A stretch of 64,000 bases of DNA, from assembly GCA_018398805.1 (NCBI GenBank), contig JAGFBZ010000939.1, forward strand, positions 974,001 through 1,038,000, given 5' to 3'. Below are positions 46,801-56,790 of this stretch, piece by piece. Origin of the DNA: Hirundichthys speculiger (taxonomy: Eukaryota; Chordata; Actinopteri; Beloniformes; Exocoetidae). Both the position numbers and the translations under genes were made by a program. A model generated the notes under the pieces. It did no database searches. It was not told where the DNA came from and saw only the letters and a program-made list of their open reading frames with translations. Each line of letters begins with the position of its first letter. Position 1 is the first letter of the stretch.

Positions 46801-47536
46801 TCTCGCATGAAAAAATATTAAAACTTTAAAAAGTGACGAAATAACACTGCTACAGCAGAAAATAAAACCACAAGTAATGGCGGCGCCGCGGAGGTGGTTT
46901 ATTTTTTCTGAGAGCGAGGCGGGCGGGCTCCGGCCGCGATTAACGAACACCATCGTTTTTTTTGCCGCCTTGTTTAACTTATCCAGTGTTGCACCGGATA
47001 AAAAATGCACAACGTTGGCTTCACACCATTAAAGTTATTACTTACACCACTGAAATGACAGCCTACATGCCTGCATAGCTAACGCACACGGATATGATCC
47101 TCCAAGCTCCGTTTACTCTATGAAAGCGTCTGCATGACGGCGAGGCGCATGCGAAAAAGTTACCAACAACATACAATGACAGTAAAAACAAAGTCAGTCA
47201 TGCACTAATTCAGCGTGATGGAGGTAAAAACACGCTTAACTTACCTGCTAGAGCGAAAGTTCAGCCAGCTCCCACGACACGGTTTCTGCTCCACAAAATG
47301 TCGACAGGCACACCATGCGCAAAAGACGGAGTTGGCCCAACTTAACTCAAAAATCTGCTCAGAGATTTACAATTTCTTGTTGAGCTGAATTAAAATAGTA
47401 GTTAAGTCAACAACGGGAGAAATTTGCTGGGCAAACAAGAGTTTATAGATTACTTATTGCAAAGCCATATTTCTGAGTCAGAATAATTTCAAAATTGTAA
47501 TGAGATCAACAATTGCTAGTTATCATTTTTTCAGTG
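43864..47536 (-). mobile_element. CACTA-like element B carrying a SAMD3-like pseudogene
   Basis: The ends are CACTGAGAAAAAG and, inverted, TTTTTTCAGTG, and TA is present on both sides (43862-43863, 47537-47538). The uninterrupted hAT copy reads GGGTAGCAACTC at this point, which shows that exactly the 2-bp TA was duplicated. Subterminal AAGTTGAG/CTCAACTT repeats lie at both ends. The interior holds antisense exons homologous to those in 19774-23700. No transposase was recognised. Confidence 0.78.
44754..45969 (-). pseudogene. C2H2 / SAMD3-like gene inside CACTA-like element B
   Basis: Four antisense exons with consensus splice sites are visible. 45969-45891 encodes MQCRLCKFSSSSQATLLKHH, a C2H2-like finger. 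45589-45431 (159 bp) encodes FHRITSKDLLGTFNASLDKF, then GPGLLKIYRSKKG. 45315-45220 (96 bp) encodes LRGLPIYLREDATTFFLKCL. 45055-44754 encodes LNLSAAMAYLFGLLYALKID, then YPKQMRYSFEAIQTI, then a stop. The RIT..L...LDK....LL.I...K..., YL.ED and YP..M.YSFE..Q series is the SAMD3-like C-terminal pattern of fish. A one-base shift near 44980 breaks the last exon. The 96-bp exon has exactly the same length as its counterpart in element A. Confidence 0.72.
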
Positions 47537-48315
47537 TAGCAACTCAGGTAGCAATATTAACAATTCTGTCTGAAAAAAAAAAAGATTCTGGACTGCAACA
47601 AAACTTTTGCGTCATTCCTCCATTTATCATCAGATCTGCTCCATGTGTTTACTGTCCTGCTGTTCTCTAGCTGGTTACTGCAGCGCGGCTCCATCTAGTG
47701 GCACAGATGTGTAATGACAACAGAAAGTCCAGTCCTCGTTTATAAAACAAATTCAGGCCTGTGGCCGGTTTTTTAATTTCGTATTTTTGATCCAAGTCAA
47801 AAATTGAAATATAAAAAAACAGGCATTTTTTCATTTTTTTTGTGTTAGATTTTGTTTGTAGACTTTTTATAATTCATTATAAAAACAGGATGACATTAAT
47901 GCCCTGGCAGTGGCAATAAGCTTTATTTTATTTTACAATTTTTTAAGACGAGATTTACACTATATATCTGTTACTGACAAGTGCTGATGTTAAAAGTGTT
48001 TGAACAACAAATGTTATGGCACTTTAGTTCATTTGGCAGCAGAACATTTAAATAAAAGTGACCTTTACACTACTTTTGAATTCATTATTTGATTTTGCGC
48101 ATACAATATGATTAATCGCGATTAATCAGGGAAATCATGCGATTAATCGCGATTAAAAGTTTTAAACGTTTCCCAGCCCTAGTTTTTACCTGTAAAACAC
48201 AAGATTAAAAGAGCTTTTAGTGACTTTGTAACAAGACTGCATACTTCTTTCAACTATGATGTTTTTTTTCTCCTTAATTGGCTCACCCCCCCCTTTTGTT
48301 CCCCCCCCCTTGTAG

Positions 48316-48525
48316 AGGCCTGTCCCCAGGCTCCAGCCGGGGAGTGGAGCGAGTGGAGCGTCTGCGCCCGTGACGGCGTCACCTGTGGGTTCAGGTGGGG
48401 CCAGCAGACCAGGTACCGGGAGGGCAGCCAGGACGGCAGGATGGCTGGCGAGAAAGCACCGTCGCTCTGCCCGTCGTCCCGCAGCCAGACGCAGAGGTGC
48501 AGGATGAAGAAAAAATGTCCCACAG
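48316..48525 (+). CDS. rspo4: R-spondin exon 4 (thrombospondin type-1 domain)
   Basis: This 210-bp exon is phase 1 to phase 1 (acceptor CCTTGTAG, donor GTGAGG). It encodes the TSP1 repeat: GEWSEWSVCARDGVTCGFRW, then GQQTRYRE, LCPSS, and QTQRCRMKKKCPT. All six expected cysteines and the WSEW motif are present. In the family this domain binds heparan sulphate proteoglycans and strengthens signalling. Relative to human R-spondins, which read C-E-x-G-x-W, there are about four extra residues (ACPQAPAGEW) at the start. The donor GTGAGG is acceptable. Confidence 0.93.
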
Positions 48526-49692
48526 GTGAGGAAGGATGTGGAGGCAGTCAGACGTGCACCTCCACTCAGGCGCTGCGGGAAATCAGACGCAGATTGAGCC
48601 GTTTTGTATTAATTAGAAACACACCGCAGCGGCATTCACCTGCTCCTAATCAGCTCAGTCTGACATAAATGATCATTAGCTGGTTTATGGACCCGGACTG
48701 CCAACATCTGCAGATCGGTCTGGTGCGCTCTGTCGAAACGGTCGTCTAATTTCTGCTGCTAAGTCTGGGCGATTGGACCAATTAAAAAATTCCAACATGT
48801 GCTACTTCTACTTCGCACTTGTTGGCTGATGTTTAACAGCTTCGCTCTTTCTGGGCCATTACTGTGGAGATCTAGATGGGAGGAGGGCTTCCTCGCTTGA
48901 ATTTATTTGTTTTGATGCAGACAGATGTCGAAGCCCTTTAGAACCTAAATGGTTTCAGAGAGGTCCCTTTGGATCGTCTGTGAGGATTACCTCTTCCTAA
49001 TGAGCACCCTGGTAGCGTAAAGTTGTTCATTATTCAGTCAAGCTGTTTTTAAAAATCACATAAAGCGCCAACGCCTCAGCTTTAAGCCAATACAAACTAA
49101 TCCCACTCAACTGCAACACCGATGAGGAGAGACTGTAAAAAAGATGAGAATCTGATCCTTGCTAATAACGAAAAAGGTTAGGCAGATTGAAGTGGCATAA
49201 AGATCGACAATCTGCAACAAAAGATCACTGAGCGGTCGAAGAGGAGTAAAAGAAAACGGTCCTACTCTGAATTTAGCCTCACCCTTAAATGTCTCATCAT
49301 CATAACTCATCTCAAGTCTCCGGGACAAATCCCAACTAGGAGTGAATAAAAGTCTACCCAGATCCATCGTGAGGAAACGTACAATGTTCTCATTCAAACT
49401 GGATCATGGCTGAAGTCACCTGGATTTGTGACACATTGATTGTAATTCGGCTGTGAAGATGCCACTGAGGTGTCAATCACACAAATCTCTCAAGCCATTC
49501 CTGAGATACGTAGGGCTGTAACATTAAATCATGATTTTGCCAGAGTTCGAATTTTACCACAAAAACTGAGATATTTACAACAGAAATGTACAATTCTGCA
49601 AAAGTAATGATTTCTATGAGAAAAAGTTAGAAATTCTTGTCCAAAGTGGGGATTTTTGCAAAATTTGCGATTTTATGTTGTTAGTCTAAATA
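48526..49692. other. Intron 4, first part
   Basis: No gene or repeat ends recognised. Confidence 0.4.
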
Positions 49693-49700
49693 ATCTAGGT

Positions 49701-50207
49701 CAGTGGTTCTTAACCTTGTTGGATGTTTCCACCAGTTTCATGTGCACATTCATCGAACCCTTCTTTATTGAAAAATAAAATATGATTTTTTTTTTCAAAT
49801 TCAAGACATTTGTATATGTTTTACTGGTGCACAAAATGAACCGTGCATTAACATCACTGTGTTTAAAGAACAAAATCAGTACAATGCACGAACTGCGTGA
49901 ATTAGATAATTGACTTATTATTTTTTGTATTTATCACTCATTTTCTGAACCAACCACTTTTTGTTGCTCGACTTAGCTAGTATGGATGTACGTTGTACCA
50001 TCACGACAGTCATAAGTCGACTGCTGAGTGCACCATGTTCCCTGATTGGCCAAGCAATGTAACGTGATCACCTGTAGCCAGTGATGGCCAAGCTGGGCGT
50101 GTCATCATGAATCACATGAGTCAGAGCCGTGTCTTGAGCTCCGCCGAACCCCTATGACTGACTCAGCAAACCCCAGGGTTCGATCAAACCCAGGGTAAGA
50201 ACCACTG
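49701..50207. mobile_element. hAT MITE with CAGTGGTTCTTAACC ends
   Basis: The ends are CAGTGGTTCTTAACC and, inverted, GGTAAGAACCACTG. The 8-bp flanks ATCTAGGT and ATCTAGAT match at 7 of 8. An inner inverted pair is CATCGAACCC / GGGTTCGATC. No coding capacity. Confidence 0.93.
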
Positions 50208-50239
50208 ATCTAGATCAAAGAAGCTCCACCTCGTATCTC

Positions 50240-52803
50240 ATCGAACTGTACCCTCTAGTGTTCGTTAGAGGAACTGCAGCCTCTAGTGGTCAGTAGAGGA
50301 ACTGCACTCTCTAGCGGTCAGTAGTGGAACTGCAGCCTCTACTGGTCAGTAGAGGACCTGCAGCCTCTCATGGTCAGTTGAGGAACTACAGCCTCTAGTG
50401 GTCAGTAGAGGAACTGCAGCCTCTAGCGGTCAGTAGAGGAACTGCAGGCTCTAGTGGTCAATAGAGGAACTGAAGCCTCTAGTGGTCAGTAGAGGAACTG
50501 CAGCCTCTAGTGGTCAGTAGAGGAACTGCAGCCTCTCGCGGTCAGTAGAGGAACTGCAGACTCTAGTGGTCAATAGAGGAACTGAAGCCTCTAGCGGTCA
50601 GTAGAGGAACTGCAGGCTCTAGTGGTCAATAGAGGAACTGAAGCCTCTAGTGGTCAGTAGAGGAACTGCAGCCTCTAGTGGTCAGTAGAGGAACTGCACT
50701 CTCTAGCGGTCAGTAGTGGAACTGCAGCCTCTACTGGTCAGTAGAGGACCTGCAGCCTCTAATGGTCAGTTGAGGAACTACAGCCTCTAGTGGTCAGTAG
50801 AGGAACTACAGCCTCTAGTGGTCAATAGAGGAACTGCAGTCTCTCGTAGTCAGTAGAGGAACTACAGCCTCTAGTGGTCAGTAGAGAAACTACAGCCTCT
50901 AGTGGTCAGTAGAGGAACTGCAGCCTCTAGTGGTCAATAGAGGAACTGCAGCCTCTTGCGGTCAGTAGAGGAACTGCAGACTCTAGTGGTCAGTAGAGGA
51001 ACTGCAGCCTGTCGTGGTCAGTAGAGAACCTGCAGACTCTAGTGGTCAGTAGAGGAACTGCAGCCTCTCGCGGTCAGTGGAGGAACTGCAGACTCTAGTG
51101 GTTAATAGAGGAACTGAAGCCTTTAGTGGTCAATAGAGGAGTTGGAGCCTCTAGTTGTCAGTAGAGGAACTGCAGCTTCTAGTGGTCAGTGGAGGAACCG
51201 CAGCCTCTAGCGGTCAGTAGAGGAACTGCAGGCTCTAGTGGTCAATAAAGGAACTGAAGCCTCTAGTGGTCAGTGGAGGAACCGCAGCCTCTAGCGGTCA
51301 GTAGAGGAACTGCAGGCTCTAGAGGTCAATAATAGGAACTGAAGCCTCTAGTGGTCAGTAGAGGAACTGCAGCCTCTAGTGGTCAGTAGAGGAACTGCAG
51401 CCTCTCGCGGTCAGTAGAGGAACTGCAGACTCTAGTGGTCAATAGAGGAACTGAAGCCTCTAGTGGTCAGTAGAGGAGCTGGAGCCTCTAGTGGTCAGTA
51501 GAGGAACTGGAGCCTCTAGTGGTCAGTAGAGGAACTGCAGCCTCTAGTAGTCAGTAGAGGAACTGAAGCCTCTAGTGGTCAGTAGAGGAACTGCAGCTTC
51601 TAGTGGTCAATAGAGGAACTGAAGCCTCTAGTGGTCAATAGAGGAACTGGAGCCTCTAGTGGTCAGTAGAGGAACTGCAGCTTCTAGTGGTCAGTAGAGG
51701 AACTGCAGCCTCTAGCGGTCAGTAGAGGAACTGCAGGCTCTAGTGGTCAATAGAGGAACTGAAGCCTCTAGTGGTCAATAGAGGAACTGAAGCCTCTAGT
51801 GGTCAGTAGAGGAACTGCAGCCTCTAGTGGTCAGTAGAGGAACTGCAGCCTCTCGCGGTCAGTAGAGGAACTGCAGACTCTAGTGGTCAATAGAGGAACT
51901 GAAGCCTCTAGTGGTCAGTAGAGGAGCTGGAGCCTCTAGTGGTCAGTAGAGGAACTGGAGCCTCTAGTGGTCAGTAGAGGAACTGCAGCCTCTAGTAGTC
52001 AGTAGAGGAACTGCAGCCTCTCGCGGTCAGTAGAGGAACTGCAGACTCTAGTGGTCAATAGAGGAACTGAAGCCTCTAGTGGTCAATAGAGGAACTGGAG
52101 CCTCTAGTGGTAAGTAGAGGAACTGCAGCTTCTAGTGGTCAGTAGAGGAATTGCAGCCTCTAGCGGTCAGTAGAGGAACTGCAGGCTCTAGTGGTCAATA
52201 GAGGAACTGAAGCCTCTAGTGGTCAGTAGAGGAACTGCAGCCTCTAGTGGTCAGTAGAGGAACTGCAGCCTCTCGCGGTCAGTAGAGGAACTGCAGACTC
52301 TAGTGGTCTATAGAGGAACTGAAGCCTCTAGTGGTCAGTAGAGGAGCTGGAGCCTCTAGTGGTCAGTAGAGGAACTGGAGCCTCTAGTGGTCAGTAGAGG
52401 AACTGCAGCCTCTAGTAGTCAGTAGAGGAACTGCAGCCTCTAGTAGTCAGTAGAGGAACTGCAGCCTCTCGCGGTCAGTAGAGGAACTGCAGCCTCTAGT
52501 GGTCAATAGAGGAACTGGAGCCTCTAGTGGTCAGTAGAGGAACTGCAGCTTCTAGTGGTCAGTAGAGGAACTGCAGCCTCTAGCGGTCAGTAGAGGAACT
52601 GCAGGCTCTAGCGGTCAATAGAGGAACTGAAGCCTCTAGTGGTCAGTAGAGGAACTGCAGCCTCTAGTGGTCAGTAGAGGAACTGCAGCCTCTAGTAGTC
52701 AGTAGAGGAACTGCAGCCTCTAGTGGTCAGTAGAGGAACTGGAGCCTCTAGTGGTCAGTAGAGGAACTGCAGCTTCTAGTGGTCAGTAGAGGAACTGCAG
52801 GCT
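50240..52803 (+). repeat. Large 28-bp minisatellite array
   Basis: About 90 tandem copies of AACTGCAG plus CCTCTAGTGGTCAGTAGAGG. Each unit contains CCTCTA and TAGAGG as an inverted pair that could form a hairpin, and a CTGCAG site. Variants (CTCGCGGTCAG, GGTCAATAGAGG, GAAGCCTC, GGAGCCTC) recur in the same order every few units, pointing to higher-order repeats of several hundred bases. Confidence 0.95.
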
Positions 52804-53584
52804 CTTCAGGGTCCAACGGCGGCTTCAGCCTGTTAATGGGGATGCTGGTGCTTGGTCACCACCCACAGTTTGTGAACAATAGCATCTTGGGGTCTTGTTC
52901 ATGAGTCAGGATTGGCAGTCATTTGAAAAATCAATGCTTCTATCCGCTGTAATTGTGCGGTCTCGAGGATTCTGGGTAAAGCTGTGACTCACCAATAATT
53001 CTACGAGAACATTTAAGTGTGCGGTTTGAAGAATTCCTCTCCGTTAAAGCAGCGTGACCAAACCATGACGCTGAGAAAAAAGAAAGCAGTGATTCAGTAA
53101 AAACACAGTGATGCATGGTCCCCAACTGTTGGGATTGTTAGAGCAGCATCTTTGCAGTCATCTTCAAGCTTGTCTTAAAGGAAATTCTATGTAAAAGTCT
53201 GAAAGTACTCTGAAAGATGCCTCCACAGGAGTCCAGTCTGCTTTTTCCTGAGCTCTTTGTCTCCTACATCGCTGTCCGATCTTTGCAAACCAGTTCTCCT
53301 CAAGTCCTCCAGCAGCTGTTTAGGTTATGATGGCACGGTCCATCAGAATCAGAAGAGCAAATCTGGTGATGTTACAGGGAAAACAAAGACACTTTGAGCT
53401 CAGAGCATATCTGCATTAAAATGTTACAAGACATTTCAGCTGTATGGGCATAAAATCAGAAAGTCTTTTCAAACTGTGGTTTGTAGTAACAGGCACTCAA
53501 AATGCTGTGGGCAAAACATGTCCTGCTGAAAGGAAATTTGATTTTTTTTTGTAACATCTGAAGAGATGTTTTTATGGAGGAGTT
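52804..53584. other. Intron 4 gap
   Basis: No gene or element recognised. Confidence 0.4.
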
Positions 53585-53629
53585 GGGGGGGGGGGGGGGG
53601 GGGGGGGGGGTGGGGGGGGGGGGGGGGGG
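53585..53629 (+). repeat. Poly-G tract with one T
   Basis: 26 G, one T, then 18 G. It resembles the poly-G at 12428-12476. Confidence 0.9.
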
Positions 53630-53924
53630 TTCAGTCAGGATGGGATTCGGTTCCTCCAGGTCTGACAGGAGAAAGGGGCACACTCAGTTAAATGACACTT
53701 ATTCACTGTTTCATATGTTATAGCTACAGCGCTGTCTGTCATTTATTTCTACGACCCTAGAAATCATAGACATTAGCCATAAACATTAGGAATGTTGTAA
53801 CAAAAAGACTTGGGTCAAAGATATCCCCATGATTCTTTCACGATGATCTTTCGTCTTTGACGGCCTAAAGTCGCACAGTGTAGCAGCCTTGAGTGATAGA
53901 GGAGACGTTTGGTCATCTGAGAGG

Positions 53925-54000
53925 ACGTGGAGGACCTGAGGTGGTTCAGGCATCCGGTGAGGATGCCCCCTGGATGTTTACGGGCAACGTCCAACTGTCA
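53925..54000 (+). pseudogene. Rex3-type LINE fragment
   Basis: The + frame EDLRWFRHPVRMPPGCL matches [17 protein letters not shown] of the Rex3 frame at about 29110-29160. Only about 75 bases are recognisable. Confidence 0.75.
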
Positions 54001-54034
54001 CGCTCGATTTTATACGGTTATCGAAAACATCGAA

Positions 54035-54302
54035 TGGCATAGCTCAGTTGGTAGAGTGGGCCGTCCAGTCACTGAAAGGTTGGCGGTTCGATCCCGGCTC
54101 CAACTGTCCACATGCCAAAGTGTCCTTGCACAATACACTGCAACTTGAGTTAGGGTTAGGGTTGGGGGGCAACCCTAACCCCAGTGGGTCTGGCCTTGCA
54201 TGGTAGCCGCCGCCTACCGGTGTGTGAATGGTTGATTGAGAGGCCATTGTTGATGCCTTGATGGTGTGGATAAAGCGGTATATAGGTGCAGTCCATTTAC
54301 CA
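54035..54302 (+). mobile_element. tRNA-derived SINE
   Basis: It starts with a tRNA-like head containing box A (TAGCTCAGTTGGTAGAG) and box B (GGTTCGATCCC), the internal RNA polymerase III promoter. A fish SINE body follows: TGTCCACATGCCAAAGTGTC, TGTGTGAATGG, and TATATAGGTGCAGTCCATTT at the end. In the middle, GTTAGGGTTAGGGTTGGG next to CAACCCTAACCCC forms a telomere-like hairpin. It is not a functional tRNA, since the acceptor stem does not pair. Confidence 0.85.
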
Positions 54303-54305
54303 TTA

Positions 54306-55394
54306 GAGCGCCCCCTGTGGGCCACTGAGCCGACTAGGACCAACTTTTAACATCAGTTTTAGCGCGACGTTTTGCTGGAGAATAGCAATGATCTGAATAA
54401 AAACAAGGATCCATGCTTGCTAGCACCCACAAAAGAAAGGAAACCGTTGAGCATCAGAACTGCAGTAAACTTTAAAAACCTCTCCAGATTGTCAACCTTC
54501 TCACACAAACGGAGCAAGCCTTGGTGAATCCTCAGCGCTGTGTTGGTCTTAGCCCTTCCCAGCCGTCAGTTTCCCTTTGAAACTGCAAATGTTGCCTTGA
54601 TTTAGTGCGTCTCTGTTCATGTGCGCGTCCCTGAATGTTTTCAACTTGTTTCGCAATGGAAGGCATGTCATTTGGAGTAATTATCATTATCATTATCGGA
54701 TCGTGTGACCGGTGGCATTAGCAGAGAGAGAAATCTGAGCCAGCGGAGTCTGGCTTGGGGATCCGGCCCGTGGACCTAATGACACACATATGGGATAAAA
54801 GAGTGCTGTGGCATCTCCCTGAGATTCTTCTGCTCCAGATTAGACAGCTTTAGTCTTTAATTCCATGTCTCTAGTTGTCTTATTGTTTTCAGATGATGAG
54901 GAAAGACATTGGTCTCATTTTCACCGTCTCTTTGCTGATGGCAACAAACTATTATGGGCTAACAGAAGAGTTTCTTGCTTGTTTTCCTTGCAATTTAGCA
55001 GTATGACTCAGTTAAGATGTGGTGCTGTCAGGGAATGTTGCGGCAACAAATTTCTTTCCATCTTTGCCCATGACATGCTCTTGGTTGGAGCTCTTAAAGT
55101 GTGGCGGCCCAGCGAGTCCCAGTCACAGGTTCAAGAGTCTAAAGATGACGGTTCACGTCAAGAACCTTCTTTTCCAGGATGTCTGATGTCGGGTTTATTT
55201 GGGGTTTTTCTTCTAGAACCTGGAATTGAACACCTGGCGGTTCAGCCTCTCGGTATTAAAGTAAATCTAAGTTTAGTTTAATGATGTTTCTGCTCCAAAC
55301 CTGTTTTTCAGTTGTTTTGTTTGTCTTTTTTTTAACCCAGTTTATAGAAATATAACAACTTCTCACAGTAAAGTACATTGAATATAAAAATCTA
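54306..55394. other. Intron 4 gap
   Basis: A 138-codon open frame at 54865-55281 (+) has no recognisable domain and I do not call it a gene. ATTATCATTATCATTATCGG at 54679-54698 is a short imperfect repeat. Confidence 0.35.
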
Positions 55395-56790
55395 CACACC
55401 CTTATAAAATTGCAGTTTTTTTTAATATAAAGATAAAAAGAATAGCAACATGACTTGTTACATCTTTAATGAGATTTTCGAAACAGCTGTAATTATGGGC
55501 ATATTCAAAAACACTATGGGCCTGATCTTCTGCCAGATCTCCTAAAGCTGCTATTAAGGGATAGCGGGTAGCGGGAGGGGCGTTCCCGCGCAAGGAACAC
55601 AATCTTCCACCTTCCTAAACCCGCTATCTTACCTGCGCTACCTGCTATATTATGCATGGGAGTGGTTAGGGTGTTCCACCTGTTAAACCAATCAGTGCCT
55701 CAGTAGCCATTGCCTGTAAGAGCAGGTTGCGCTACCCACAACCCACGATCGCAAGATGCCGAGTTTGCGGAAAGGGCAAAAGACACGCCCATTGCCACAC
55801 TTACAATGTGAGTAAGGGAGTCAGCATAACGGGTAGCGGCTTTAGGGAAGCAGAAGATTGATTTAGCGGTTAGCGGAGGTTCCTAAACCCGCAATTTGCG
55901 GGTAGCGGGAAGTGTACGATCGGGGCCTATGACTGCAAAAATCTTCACACTTTTATCCTGGAAGTTAGTTGTAGGTGAACAACAGACACCTCCCACAGAC
56001 TAAAGCGATGTTAATGTTAACATTAGCGTTAAAGTTTTAGGGCTCATTCTGCTGATAGTCGTGGGCCACGAAGAGCTGCCAAAGAAACCGCCAGACTTAG
56101 TTGTTGAAAACTACCAATCAGGAAATGAATGTAAACGAATGCTGAAGGCACTGAGCGAATCATTGAACACTGTTAAACCCACCGCCAATAAATGTACAAA
56201 CTGTGGCTCCACAGAGACGTTAAAGATCAAGATGACACTCCGAAGATGATGAGAGGACAGGGGGGGCGACTGGCCAGGGAGACTCAGCAACACTAAAGGG
56301 ACTACAGGAAGTTCTGGAAGGTTCTGGTCACTCCTAAATGTGACAATGCCCAGAGATGACTTCAGGAAAAGAAAGTCAAAGTCCCGGACCAGAAAAGTCA
56401 GAGCCCGTCTCTCAAAGTTATTTCCTCCCATGGAGCCCCCTCCAGCTGTTGGGGAAATGTGGAAAAATCAATTTTCCGCAGAAGACACAGTGAACTCCTT
56501 TATGAGCCCTGGAACATGTCAAAACATGCTGAGCTCATCTCTGTTTGGGAGTCCTCCTCATCTAAAGGATTTGGACCTCCGAACACTGTCACAAATGAAG
56601 ATGATATCTAAGTGTCCTGCAAGAGCAACTGCCAACCATCCAGGAGAAACGTAGCCAGGACCTGTGGGTTCTCCAGTGGGATTGAGCACCGTGTGATAAA
56701 AGTGGCTCAGAGATGATGGCAAAGAAAACTCCCCAGATCTCAATCTCATCAGGATCTGTGGTCAGTCCTCTAAAAAGCAGGGGGGACAAG
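55395..56790 (+). mobile_element. Decayed Tc1-type element
   Basis: The left part, AATCTACACACCCTTATAAA, resembles the terminal region of a common fish Tc1 family. After a nested MITE, a frame at 56061-56250 reads ELPKKPPDLVVENYQSGNEC, then MLKALSESLNTVK, corresponding to the helix-turn-helix start of Tc1 transposases. Near 56725-56760, CCCCAGATCTCAATCTCATC recalls the PDLNP coding block. It is heavily mutated and the right end is not found. Confidence 0.5.
55518..55927. mobile_element. Harbinger-like MITE
   Basis: The ends are GGGCCTGATCTTCTGC and, inverted, GTACGATCGGGGCC. A 3-bp TAT duplication is on both sides (55515-55517, 55928-55930). The arms carry inverted GGGTAGCGGGA / AACCCGCTA repeats. 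GGGCC-type ends and 3-bp targets fit PIF/Harbinger, although the usual target is TTA or TAA. Confidence 0.7.

Larger units (their letters stand above)
43641..48181. mobile_element. hAT element, TAGGGCTGGGC family, copy 2 (host of CACTA-like element B)
   Basis: The ends are TAGGGCTGGGCATGTTAACG and, inverted, CGTTTCCCAGCCCTA. The 8-bp flanks GTTTTCAC (43633-43640) and GTTTTTAC (48182-48189) match at 7 of 8. The two arms (43641-43863 and 47537-48181) align in reverse with 34020-35112. The 3.7-kb interior is a later insertion. Confidence 0.88.
35693..48315 (+). other. rspo4: R-spondin intron 3 (12.6 kb)
   Basis: It begins GTAAGTCA and ends CCCCCCCTTGTAG. It is made largely of transposable elements, annotated separately. 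Confidence 0.8.

Noticed and set aside
50240..52803. CRISPR-like regular repeats
   Set aside because: Units are directly tandem without unique spacers, in a vertebrate intron; this is a minisatellite.
54046..54110. tRNA gene
   Set aside because: Box A and box B are present, but the stems do not pair as a cloverleaf and the sequence continues into a SINE body, so it is a tRNA-derived SINE head.
54865..55281. 138-residue open frame as a gene
   Set aside because: No domain, no clear splice partners and no similarity that I recognise; it is compatible with chance.
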